Shown here: positions 53,727 to 61,247 of the stretch, piece by piece
Position numbering within the stretch: the stretch's first letter is position 1
Layout: every line of letters begins with the position of its first letter
Origin: Methanolinea mesophila
Lineage (GTDB): Archaea; Halobacteriota; Methanomicrobia; Methanomicrobiales; Methanospirillaceae
Direction: 5' to 3'
Length of the DNA stretch: 64,000 nucleotides
Assembly: GCF_017873855.1 (NCBI RefSeq)
Contig: NZ_JAGGKR010000001.1
Span: 1,617,529 to 1,681,528 of the forward strand
Notes under the pieces: model-generated
Databases searched by the model: none
Told to the model about the DNA's origin: nothing
Seen by the model: the letters and a program-made list of their open reading frames with translations, nothing else
Made by a program: the position numbers and the translations under genes

Positions 53727-54050
53727 ATGAGCCAGTATTTTCGGGGCGATGTCGTCCTTATATCGCTGCAGCTGCAGGGGAAGGGGGAGCGGAAGGTGAG
53801 GCCGGCGGTGGTGGTCAGGACCGGAGACCGCGGCGAACTGGTGGTGAGCCCGGTCTCATCCAGGCCCTCGTTTGACGCCCCTTCAGAGCCCCTGGTACTG
53901 GATGATTTCAGCGAGGGGGGCCTGGACATCTTCGGGGAGAGTTATGTCATCACCGCCGGACTCTGCAGGGTCCACACCTGGGATGTCATCGGGAAAAAGG
54001 GAAAATTACGGAAAGAAGCGATGGAAAAGCTGTTTCCTGAAAAGCAATGA
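53727..54050 (+). CDS. MazF/PemK-like toxin, no antitoxin seen
   Basis: 107 residues. The start Y-F-R-G-D-V-V-L-I-S-L, the K-x-R-P-A-V-V-V-R segment and P-V-S-S-R-P (the conserved P-(V/I)-(T/S)-S) are those of the MazF/PemK/Kid fold, which in the toxin members cuts mRNA at short sites. TTTTTATCGG about 35-42 bases upstream is a fair TATA box. There is no antitoxin-like frame between 53574 and 53726 or just after the gene, so this is an orphan; either the antitoxin is elsewhere, or the protein is a tame relative used in regulation. Confidence 0.85.
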   Translation: MSQYFRGDVVLISLQLQGKGERKVRPAVVVRTGDRGELVVSPVSSRPSFDAPSEPLVLDDFSEGGLDIFGESYVITAGLCRVHTWDVIGKKGKLRKEAMEKLFPEKQ

Positions 54051-54347
54051 AATGAACCCGAAATAAAGGTCGAGCCTCAGGGACAGGGGGGCGGCCCGGA
54101 CGTTCGGAGTGCATCTCCCGGGTGACAGGAGGCTTCTTCCCGACTCCGGCACGGAACAGTCTCTTTTTGTTCCATGACCGAGGGGGCACGCACTGATCCC
54201 TGCCTGCCACGGTAGTTCGTAATTTCAAAAATAACCGGTAATTAATGGTCAGATTACCGTTTCGGGTAATAATTAATACTCTTTTACCGTGACGAAATGT
54301 TTATCAGATTGGAGGACGGTGGAGGTGGCATAAGGAATGTGATATAG

Positions 54348-56426
54348 ATGAAAACCTATTCAATTGCCCTGATACTGACAATCCTCTGTATCGGGATTCT
54401 GGCCGTCCAGCCGGCCGCATCGGCACCTCCGTTCATCCTGGAAGGATCACTCCAGATAAGTTCGACACCTGCGGGGGCCACGATCTTTATTGATGGTGAA
54501 CAGGCGGGACTCACTCCCGCGACAGTCACGAACCTGACGCTCGGGTATCACGACGTGGTCCTCAGGAAGACGGGATACCAGGACTGGGGGACCCAGGCAT
54601 ATGTGCATTTCAGGCAGACGACCTCCGTTTCGGCGATACTTGTTCCCCTCGGCCCCACCGTGACACCTACCGTCACCCCGACCACCACCATAACTCCCAC
54701 TCCCACCACGATCACGCCTACTCCCACCATCACGCCTGTCCTTACCGGCTCCCTGTCGGTATTCTCCACCCCGACCAATGCCGCGGTCATGGTTGACAAC
54801 GTGTTCGTGGGGAGGACTCCTCTCATCCGTTCCGGTATAACAGCTGGTACGCATAAGGTGGAAGTGGATAAGGACGGGTACCATAGCTACGAGGTCCAGG
54901 TCACCGTCCAGTCGGGATCGACCACCACCGTGATCGCCAACCTCGTCCCTGAGACCCCCGCCACCACACCGATCACGACCGTACCGACTACCAGCCCCAC
55001 GACTACGATCCCCACGACGTCCCCGACCACGGAGCCCACCACGACGGCGACTACAACAGTTCCAACAACGACTCCGACGACGGTAACCCCCACCACGACG
55101 ACGACGGTGACCCCGACGGGGACGCTGCAGGTGTTCTCCACTCCGACAAATGCATCGGTGAGGGTGGATAATGTGTTCGTAGGGAAGACGCCGCTGTTCC
55201 TGAACGGAGTCGCGGCCGGGACCCACAAGGTAGAGGTGGATAAGGAAGGGTACCATAGCTACGAGACGCAGGTCACTGTCCAGGCGGGGTCGACGACCAC
55301 GCTCATCGCGACCCTGATCCCCGAGACCCCCACCCCGACTCCCACAATAACGCTCACGCCTCCGCCCACCTTCACGCCGACTACCAGCCCCACGACCACG
55401 ATCCCCACGACGTCCCCGACCACGGAGCCCACCACGACGGCGACTACGACCGTTCCGACAACGACTCCGACGACCGTAACCCCTACCACGACGACCACGG
55501 TGACCCCGACGGGGACGCTGCAGGTGTTCTCCACTCCGACAAACGCGTCGGTGAGGGTGGATAATGTGTTCGTAGGGAAGACGCCGCTGTTCCTGAACGG
55601 AGTCGCGGCCGGGACCCATAAGGTAGAGGTGGATAAAGAAGGGTTCCACAGTTATGAGGCGCAGGTCCAGGTCCAGGCGGGATCGACCACGACGGTGATC
55701 GCGACCCTGATCCCCGAGACCCAGACCGCGACCCCGACGACCACCACCACCGTTCCTACCACAAGTCCGACGACGGGGCCGACGACGACCACCCCGACGA
55801 CGTCCCCGACCACGGAGCCCACCACGACGGCGACTACGACTGTTCCGACAACTGCCCCGACGACCGTAACCCCCACCACGACAACGACGGTGACCCCGAC
55901 GGGGATGCTGCAGGTGTTCTCCACTCCGACAAACGCGTCGGTGATGGTGGATAATGTGTTCGTAGGGAAGACACCGCTGTTCCTGAACGGAGTTGCTGCC
56001 GGGACCCACAAGGTAGAGGTGGATAAAGAAGGGTACCACAGCTATGAGACCCTGGTCCAGGTCCAGGCGGGATCGACCACGACGGTGATCGCGACCCTGA
56101 TCCCCGAGACCCAGACCGCGACCCCTACAACCACTACCACCGTTCCTACCACAAGTCCGACGACGGGGCCGACGACAGTAACCCCTACCACGACGACGAC
56201 GGTGACCCCGACGGGGATGCTGCAGGTGTTCTCCACCCCGACAAACGCGTCAGTGAGGATGGATGATGCGTTCGCGGGGAGGACGCCGCTGTTCCTGAAC
56301 GGAGTCGCGGCCGGGACCCACAAGGTAGAGGTGGATAAGGAAGGGTACCACAGCTACGAGGCGCAGGTCCAGGTCCAGGGGGGATCGACCACGACGGTGA
56401 TCGCGACCCTGATCCCCGAGATCTAG
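54348..56426 (+). CDS. Secreted PEGA array, ended by an in-frame amber stop
   Basis: 692 residues. Signal peptide M-K-T-Y-S-I-A-L-I ... A-S-A. Six PEGA domains follow, the first two diverged, the other four nearly identical (L-Q-V-F-S-T-P-T-N-A-S-V-x-V-D-N-V-F-V-G, A-A-G-T-H-K-V-E-V-D-K-E-G), linked by long Thr/Pro stalks with T-T-T-V-T-P repeats. The TAG at 56424-56426 falls where the earlier repeats have CAG (T-Q-T-A-T-P), and the frame goes on for another PEGA domain to 56717, so the stop looks like a recent change. Very high DNA identity between the units favours unequal recombination and variable length. Surface role by family; no enzyme part. Confidence 0.9.
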   Translation: MKTYSIALILTILCIGILAVQPAASAPPFILEGSLQISSTPAGATIFIDGEQAGLTPATVTNLTLGYHDVVLRKTGYQDWGTQAYVHFRQTTSVSAILVPLGPTVTPTVTPTTTITPTPTTITPTPTITPVLTGSLSVFSTPTNAAVMVDNVFVGRTPLIRSGITAGTHKVEVDKDGYHSYEVQVTVQSGSTTTVIANLVPETPATTPITTVPTTSPTTTIPTTSPTTEPTTTATTTVPTTTPTTVTPTTTTTVTPTGTLQVFSTPTNASVRVDNVFVGKTPLFLNGVAAGTHKVEVDKEGYHSYETQVTVQAGSTTTLIATLIPETPTPTPTITLTPPPTFTPTTSPTTTIPTTSPTTEPTTTATTTVPTTTPTTVTPTTTTTVTPTGTLQVFSTPTNASVRVDNVFVGKTPLFLNGVAAGTHKVEVDKEGFHSYEAQVQVQAGSTTTVIATLIPETQTATPTTTTTVPTTSPTTGPTTTTPTTSPTTEPTTTATTTVPTTAPTTVTPTTTTTVTPTGMLQVFSTPTNASVMVDNVFVGKTPLFLNGVAAGTHKVEVDKEGYHSYETLVQVQAGSTTTVIATLIPETQTATPTTTTTVPTTSPTTGPTTVTPTTTTTVTPTGMLQVFSTPTNASVRMDDAFAGRTPLFLNGVAAGTHKVEVDKEGYHSYEAQVQVQGGSTTTVIATLIPEI
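54960..56420 (+). repeat. Near-identical tandem PEGA/stalk repeat units
   Basis: Units of about 300-400 bases start near 55020, 55420, 55805 and (shortened) 56160. Each runs from a CCGACCACGGAGCCCACC-type stalk through GGTGTTCTCCAC and GTTCCTGAACGGAGTCG to ACCCTGATCCCCGAG, with few base differences. Stalk length differs between units. Confidence 0.8.
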
Positions 56427-56717
56427 ACCGCGACCCCGACACCCACGGTGACCGGTATGGCGACCGGGACACTCCAGGTGTCGGGTAATCCCACGGCGGC
56501 GGGGGTATACATCGACGATGTCCTCCGGGGGATTCCCCCGCTGACGATCACCGGGATCCCGCAGGCGGTCCACACGGTGGAAGGTGACAAGGAAGGATAC
56601 CAGCGTTACCTGGCCCAGATCTCCATCCTGGGGGGGAATCATAACTCCATTGAATATCACCCTCTCACCCTCCCAATCGCAATAAAGGCCCCATTCCTCC
56701 ATTTTTCCGGACATTGA
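56427..56717 (+). pseudogene. Cut-off last PEGA domain of the array
   Basis: Same frame as 54348-56426. After the amber codon the text continues T-A-T-P-T-P-T-V-T-G and a full PEGA start (L-Q-V-S-G-N-P-T-A-A-G-V-Y-I-D-D-V-L-R-G, G-I-P-Q-A-V-H-T-V-E-G-D-K-E-G-Y). The end, I-L-G-G-N-H-N-S, departs from the usual G-S-T-T-T-V, perhaps from a second lesion. ATG 56458 could start it alone but no signal peptide is present. Confidence 0.65.
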
Positions 56718-56867
56718 CCGGGTGACCCCTTCAATAACGGTGTTTCCGGGGTTCAATCCAGGAAGTGGCCCGGTCTCCCGGGGCCTGGGGAGGAACCGCT
56801 CTTCAGAATGCTATACCACGGGATCCGCCGGAAAAAAGACGTTGAAAAAAGAAAAACCGGTATACGC

Positions 56868-57803
56868 CTATGGCGGCAGAGGCGGTAAGTCGATGATATA
56901 ACGTCCCGTACCGGTCAGTTTTCCCAGGTAATTCATGTTCTTTTCGAAGAGGGTGATGTCACCGGAGACCGTGGTGGACTCTGAATATGCAAGATCTTCG
57001 GATTTGGGGTAACGCTCGTCGTAGGGTCCCGTTCCATCCATGATGACGTCTCTCCCCTCCTGTACACGGGCAGAGATGTATGCGGTCGCAGAACCGGATG
57101 CAGGAATATCGCCGAACCCGGTAAGTGCAATGGAATAGTCAGATTCCGTCCCGGGGTCCGCGAGGGGGTAAGGCCATGCAATACCGTAACTGCTTGGTGT
57201 CGTATCGGGGACTGCAATCATGATGAACCGCTCCCTTGTAGCCGTCGAGAGCGAACCCGTCGTGATGTCCACAACACTTCCTTCCTGCACGATGTTGCAG
57301 AACGGAGGGTTGTAACCGCCCTCATCCCCGGCCGCGAAGGGGCAGGTAAGGGTGAGGTCCGGTGCGTCCTGGCCCGTCGACGCCCCGTCCATAGTTACCT
57401 GCTCCTCCGAGGTCATCCGCCCTGTCCCGGTTCCCACGAATTCGACCAGCTTTTCCGTCACCAGGTTGTACTGGTTCGGTACCGCCATTCCGGCGGTATC
57501 GAAATCCGCGCTCTTCATGTACGTCACCAATCCCTGGTCCGCGAGGGTATTCTCAGAATACGCGCTCGAGTAGATCACGGAGGTCGGTGGCAGGGGAGGT
57601 GCCGGGGGGAACGCAATCGTGTACCCGTCGTTCATATCGACCGCGATGCTGTCGATCTCCGCGGCGGTCCCGAAGACCTGCATCGCGGTGCTGGTGACAA
57701 ACCCCTGGGTTTCCTGGACCGCAGGTTCGCCGCTGTCGGCGAGGACCACGCCGGCCATCAGCGATCCCATAAGAAGGGCCGCCATAAATAAAGTAAATTT
57801 CAT
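56868..57803 (-). CDS. Secreted family A protein, single copy
   Basis: 311 residues, ATG 57803 with GGAG five bases upstream. Signal ends near residue 22 (V-V-L-A). The motif is V-Q-E-T-Q-G-F here. Other blocks: G-T-A-A-E-I-D-S, Y-S-E-N-T-L-A-D-Q-G-L-V-T-Y, G-T-G-T-G-R-M-T-S-E-E, C-P-F-A-A-G-D-E ... F-C-N-I-V-Q-E-G-S, G-F-G-D-I-P-A-S-G-S-A-T-A-Y and Y-S-E-S-T-T-V-S-G-D-I. By the Q-E-G-S ending after the second Cys it goes with the tandem cluster of 28-34 kb, not with the paired A genes. No B gene is next to it. Confidence 0.87.
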   Translation of the reverse strand: MKFTLFMAALLMGSLMAGVVLADSGEPAVQETQGFVTSTAMQVFGTAAEIDSIAVDMNDGYTIAFPPAPPLPPTSVIYSSAYSENTLADQGLVTYMKSADFDTAGMAVPNQYNLVTEKLVEFVGTGTGRMTSEEQVTMDGASTGQDAPDLTLTCPFAAGDEGGYNPPFCNIVQEGSVVDITTGSLSTATRERFIMIAVPDTTPSSYGIAWPYPLADPGTESDYSIALTGFGDIPASGSATAYISARVQEGRDVIMDGTGPYDERYPKSEDLAYSESTTVSGDITLFEKNMNYLGKLTGTGRYIIDLPPLPP

Positions 57804-57821
57804 GGTAACTCCAAAATTCGT

Positions 57822-57834
57822 TGATTCAGAATCA
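57822..57834. promoter_or_regulatory. Inverted repeat in the leader of the single A gene
   Basis: TGATTC (57822-57827), A, GAATCA (57829-57834), a perfect inverted repeat at the place where the other A genes have theirs. Confidence 0.5.
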
Positions 57835-57838
57835 TTGG

Positions 57839-57859
57839 TTTTTAAGGTGACCTTAAAAA
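57839..57859. promoter_or_regulatory. 21-base perfect palindrome over the promoter
   Basis: TTTTTAAGGT (57839-57848), G, ACCTTAAAAA (57850-57859): ten paired bases on each side. It covers the probable core promoter of the family A gene and looks like a dimeric regulator site; the T-rich half may also serve as TATA box. Confidence 0.55.
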
Positions 57860-57907
57860 AAGTTGTTATTTATCCGGGACTGGTGGGACGGGGTCGCTGG
57901 TGATCGC

Positions 57908-58192
57908 CTATTTTCCTTTCTCTCCGGTCCGGGTGATCTTCTTCTCCGGCTTTATGGGCCCTGGCTGGTTGGTATGAGGGCCGAGGTCTTCCCCGTGGGA
58001 GTGGGAATGGGGATGGTGCCGGGGAGGGAGTTCCGGCTTGTGCTGGGGGTGGTGCGGGAGGTGGAGGTCCTCGTGATCGGTTGCATGATGCTGAAGATCT
58101 TCCTCCTTTCTGTCCTTATCCTGGCTCTTTTTCCCCCCGGTATGGGAGCGGTGGTCGTGCGGCGTCGGCTCGGGGTCGTGTCTCGGTGCCAT
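57908..58192 (-). CDS. Small His-rich protein
   Basis: 94 residues from ATG 58192, of which 17 are His, mostly in H-x-H or H-H groups (D-L-H-L-P-H-H-P-Q-H, R-H-H-P-H-S-H-S-H), with many Pro, Asp, Glu and Lys and almost no hydrophobic residues. A minus-strand CTTTATTC at about 58219-58226 is a TATA box 30 bases before the ATG. The longer frame to 58411 overlaps the zinc-ribbon gene and is not protein-like. Such His tracts bind nickel or zinc, as in metal chaperone tails and HspA-like storage proteins; a nickel role would suit a methanogen but is inference. The other frames here, one of 170 codons on the plus strand, look like shadows. Confidence 0.5.
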   Translation of the reverse strand: MAPRHDPEPTPHDHRSHTGGKKSQDKDRKEEDLQHHATDHEDLHLPHHPQHKPELPPRHHPHSHSHGEDLGPHTNQPGPIKPEKKITRTGEKGK

Positions 58193-58331
58193 GGAAACCC
58201 ATGTAGGTGGATACAGAATAAAGGTTTTCTCGCGGTTACCGCAATGAAGCCCCGGTGGGTCAGCCTCGATTCCCGCCGGGAAAAAAATGACCGCTCCCCC
58301 GACCCGGTGGGGGCCCTGACCCTCTCCGACT

Positions 58332-58529
58332 CTATTTCTCCTTCTTTTCTGCCATCTTCCGGATCTTTTCGTTGATGTGCGGGCTGTTCTCCATGTGGTG
58401 CCATTCGTCATGGCTCATCCCCATGAAGAACCCGCAGGATGAACATTTCACCCATACCTCGTACTGGTCGGGGAATTCGGCAGCCAGGGTGGATTTCCCG
58501 CACCGGGGGCACACGAGTGTTGCAACCAT
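58332..58529 (-). CDS. Small zinc-ribbon protein
   Basis: 65 residues from ATG 58529, GGAG seven bases upstream. Two Cys pairs, C-P-R-C-G-K and C-S-S-C-G-F, enclose a short beta hairpin; the C-terminal half is helical and charged, ending in a Lys/Glu-rich tail (K-M-A-E-K-K-E-K). It is of the size and type of small archaeal zinc proteins that bind nucleic acid or protein partners. The HIT relic lies 22 bases upstream on the same strand and may share its transcript. Confidence 0.8.
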   Translation of the reverse strand: MVATLVCPRCGKSTLAAEFPDQYEVWVKCSSCGFFMGMSHDEWHHMENSPHINEKIRKMAEKKEK

Positions 58530-58550
58530 TATTTCGCTCCGGAATCAGGA

Positions 58551-58643
58551 TTAGTCATCCCCGGTAAAAACCATGCCGATACTATCTTCGGAGACCAGGA
58601 TCCGTTCCGGGTCCGGGTCGCAGTAAGGGCAGGGTTCAGGCAT
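58551..58643 (-). pseudogene. Truncated HIT-family relic
   Basis: A 30-codon frame from ATG 58643 to TAA at 58551-58553: M-P-E-P-C-P-Y-C-D-P-D-P-E-R-I-L-V-S-E-D and on to F-T-G-D-D. This is the typical N-terminus of HIT-family nucleotide hydrolases (C-x-x-C-x-P-x-x-x-R-I-x-x-E), but the protein stops before the active-site His triad, and no continuation is seen in other frames. GGGAACGGGGG precedes the ATG. It is either a leftover of a deleted gene or, less likely, a functional 30-residue zinc peptide. Confidence 0.5.
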
Positions 58644-58745
58644 CGGCCCCCGTTCCCTGTTGGGTGGACGGGTCATCACCACCGATGGGGCCTGCTTCCC
58701 GGAAAAGGTTCACGGATGAATCCTGTATCCGGCGGGAACGTTTCA

Positions 58746-59402
58746 TCAGGCTGTGTTCGCAGTGCGTTTTCGCCAGAATCCCCAGTGCCGTGCGAGCGAG
58801 ATGAGGATCGGGATGAGGAGGTAGGACCACATGCTGTCCTGCGGGCTGATGAACGACACCCCGATGGCAAACAGGCACACCGCGGGGATGATTACTCCCC
58901 GGGACAGCCCTAAACTGAAGGGTTCCAGTGTTTCGAGGGAGAGTTTCGAGAAATTACGGCGGATATACACCCAGAGCAGGGTGAGCATCAGGCTCCCGAG
59001 CAGGAGGTTGACATGGAACAGGAGGACCGCCTCGAGAACTGAGGTGTAATCGCCCGAGACGGAGGTGGTGAAGGGGATGAGCACCACGAAGAAAAGGACG
59101 AGGAAATTGATCCGGATTACCCACTCGTCCACAAAGTTTACCGGGCTCAGGATACGGTGATGCGAAAGCCAGAATCCGGAAAGGATGAAGAACGCAATCA
59201 CGAAGAGGATGAACTCGGGCCATATCTCGGCCAGTTTCCCCGGAAGTACGATTATGGCATCGGCGTCCGAGATCATGGGAACGGTCAGGGAGAGGACCAG
59301 AAGGGTCATGGCAAAGGCAAATATCCCGTCGCTCAGCGACTCCAGCCTTGATTTGTTCAGGGTCTCCCGGGGAGGGCTCGTTTCCGGTGGCATTGTCGTC
59401 AT
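58746..59402 (-). CDS. TMEM175-family (DUF1211) potassium channel-like protein
   Basis: 218 residues with six helices. The first helix has the family signature R-L-E-S-L-S-D-G-I-F-A-F-A-M-T-L-L-V-L, whose F-S-D core forms the pore in TMEM175 channels. It is followed by W-P-E-F-I-L-F-V-I-A-F-F, W-L-S-H-H-R and N-F-L-V-L-F-F-V-V-L-I-P-F-T-T, all standard for DUF1211. Prokaryotic members have one six-helix unit and assemble as tetramers to conduct potassium. ATG 59402 begins a short hydrophilic N-terminus. Downstream 100 bases separate it from the HIT relic. Confidence 0.9.
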   Translation of the reverse strand: MTTMPPETSPPRETLNKSRLESLSDGIFAFAMTLLVLSLTVPMISDADAIIVLPGKLAEIWPEFILFVIAFFILSGFWLSHHRILSPVNFVDEWVIRINFLVLFFVVLIPFTTSVSGDYTSVLEAVLLFHVNLLLGSLMLTLLWVYIRRNFSKLSLETLEPFSLGLSRGVIIPAVCLFAIGVSFISPQDSMWSYLLIPILISLARHWGFWRKRTANTA

Positions 59403-59611
59403 CGAGATGTGGGTGAAGAGAGTATTTTAAACCGGATGGTACGGGGTGACACAGGACCGCCTTATGGTGTGCCGGAACTTCTCACGGGGCCAGGGATTGT
59501 CGGGATCGCGTAACGATCCTTGATTTATCCGGGCAGGTGTTCGTGTAACCCGGAGGATCAAAATTTATTTATCACCCCGGGTTGGTGTTCACCATAACAG
59601 AGGGAATTTTT

Positions 59612-61189
59612 GTGAAACTATCCGTCCTGATATTATGTGCCGTGTTGCTGGTCTGTTTCTTCCCGGCATCGGGGCTCGACCTTTCGCGGTATCCGGAACT
59701 GCAGGCGAAATATTCCGGCTACGGGAGCGCGATCCAGGAGAAGTCTTTCGATCGACTGAACACCGACTTTGCCGACAGGGCGACGTCCAGGGACGCGGTG
59801 CTCCAGAAGATCGCATCCGGGCAGGACCCGGTAGCAATCCCCGTGGTGAAGGGTGCGGACTTCCCCGGAAACAGGCTTATGCTCTATTCTTCCTCGTCCG
59901 GTTACGGGGACATGATATCGAGCCGGTTACACAACATGACCTCTCTGAACGCGGGTTCGGCGAGGGCACTTCTCGACAATCACACCTTCAAAAACCCGGC
60001 CCTCGTGAAGCCCGTACCCGTGAAGGTCCCTGCAACCAGCGATGCCGGGATGAGCGTGGTGGAGGCAAACAACCGGTTCGCCCTGGACCTTTACTCTGCG
60101 CTGGCCGGTGAAAACCCGGAGGGGAACCTGTTTTTCTCCCCCTGGAGCCTCTCCTCCGCGCTCGCCATCACCTATGAAGGAGCACGAGGTACCACGGCGG
60201 ATGAGATCCGGTCGGTATTTCATTTCCCCGGGGACGACTCCACAAGGTGGAACGGGTACAAAGAGATTACCGACGGGCTGAACAATGGCAATTCAGGGTT
60301 TACCCTGGAATCCGCCAATGCACTCTGGGCAGAGGAGACCTATCCCCTCCTTCCCTCGTATCTCTCCACCGCGGACCGGTACTATTCCGCCCACGTGACC
60401 AATCTCGACTTCATAAAAAACCCCGAAGGGTCGCGGAAGACCATCAATACCTGGGTGGAAGGGAAAACAAGGAACAGGATACAGGACCTTTTACCTCCCG
60501 GTTCGATCGATTCCTCGACAACCCTGGTCATCACCAATGCCATCTACTTCAAGGGAACCTGGGCCGCCCAGTTCAGGAAAGAGAACACCGCAGAATCAGA
60601 TTTTATGATTACCCCGACGGAGTCCGTGCGTGTCCAGATGATGAAACGAACGGATGCTGAGGCGAAGTACTGGTATGCGGAGACCGACGCCCTTCAGGTG
60701 CTCGGGATGCCGTACGCCCACCAGAACGGAAGGGAACTCTCCATGCTGGTCATTCTTCCAAAAGACCAGGACCTTGCCGCAGCGGAGCAGTCCCTCGATA
60801 CTGCGAAACTCTCCGATTTACGACAGTCCCTGGAATATCAGCAGGTTATGGTCTATTTCCCCAAGTTTAAACTGGAGACGGGCTACCAGATGCGGGACAC
60901 CCTCTCCGGAATGGGGATGCCGTCGGTATTCAACCCCGGGCAGGCCGATCTTTCCGGGATGGACGGTACCAGGTCCCTGTTCGTCACGGACGTATTCCAC
61001 AAGGCATTCGTGGAGGTGAACGAGGAAGGTACCGAGGCAGCGGCGGCGACCGCCGTGCCCGTATCGAGGGCGCTGGCAGAGCCTGTCCCCGTGTTCCGTG
61101 CCGATCATCCCTTTATCTTCATCATCCAGGACAGTGAGAACGGGAACATCCTGTTCATGGGAAGAGTAGCTAATCCGGCAGGGGAATGA
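59612..61189 (+). CDS. Secreted serpin with N-terminal extension
   Basis: 525 residues from GTG 59612, six bases after GAGGGA; the frame up to TTG 59582 is not needed. Signal K-L-S-V-L-I-L-C-A-V-L-L-V ... P-A-S-G. About 130 residues with no known motif precede the serpin core, which starts near N-N-R-F-A-L-D-L-Y and has F-F-S-P-W-S-L-S-S-A-L-A, A-R-G-T-T, N-A-I-Y-F-K-G-T-W and D-H-P-F-I-F-I-I. The reactive loop hinge is E-E-G-T-E-A-A-A-A-T, as in inhibitory serpins, and canonical counting puts P1 at Ala in V-S-R-A-L (Arg at P2), suggesting an elastase- or subtilisin-like target. It may protect surface proteins from proteases of other microbes. Serpins are rare in archaea. Confidence 0.92.
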   Translation: MKLSVLILCAVLLVCFFPASGLDLSRYPELQAKYSGYGSAIQEKSFDRLNTDFADRATSRDAVLQKIASGQDPVAIPVVKGADFPGNRLMLYSSSSGYGDMISSRLHNMTSLNAGSARALLDNHTFKNPALVKPVPVKVPATSDAGMSVVEANNRFALDLYSALAGENPEGNLFFSPWSLSSALAITYEGARGTTADEIRSVFHFPGDDSTRWNGYKEITDGLNNGNSGFTLESANALWAEETYPLLPSYLSTADRYYSAHVTNLDFIKNPEGSRKTINTWVEGKTRNRIQDLLPPGSIDSSTTLVITNAIYFKGTWAAQFRKENTAESDFMITPTESVRVQMMKRTDAEAKYWYAETDALQVLGMPYAHQNGRELSMLVILPKDQDLAAAEQSLDTAKLSDLRQSLEYQQVMVYFPKFKLETGYQMRDTLSGMGMPSVFNPGQADLSGMDGTRSLFVTDVFHKAFVEVNEEGTEAAAATAVPVSRALAEPVPVFRADHPFIFIIQDSENGNILFMGRVANPAGE

Positions 61190-61247
61190 AGCTCGAAGGC
61201 TGCATTCTCCCCGTCACTGACTTTTTTTTTGGGTCCCGGTCTCCCGG

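Noticed and set aside
54447-56039. 530-codon minus-strand frame over the PEGA array
   Set aside because: Arg/Gly-rich antisense shadow of a repetitive GC-rich gene; it copies the period of the sense repeats and has no start signal.
56424-56426. TAG as pyrrolysine codon
   Set aside because: It replaces a CAG in a linker of a surface array, not an active site, and pyrrolysine use is not expected in this order; a nonsense change is simpler.
57863-58375. 170-codon plus-strand frame
   Set aside because: Overlaps the zinc-ribbon gene antisense and has odd composition; the His-rich minus-strand frame has the better promoter and start.
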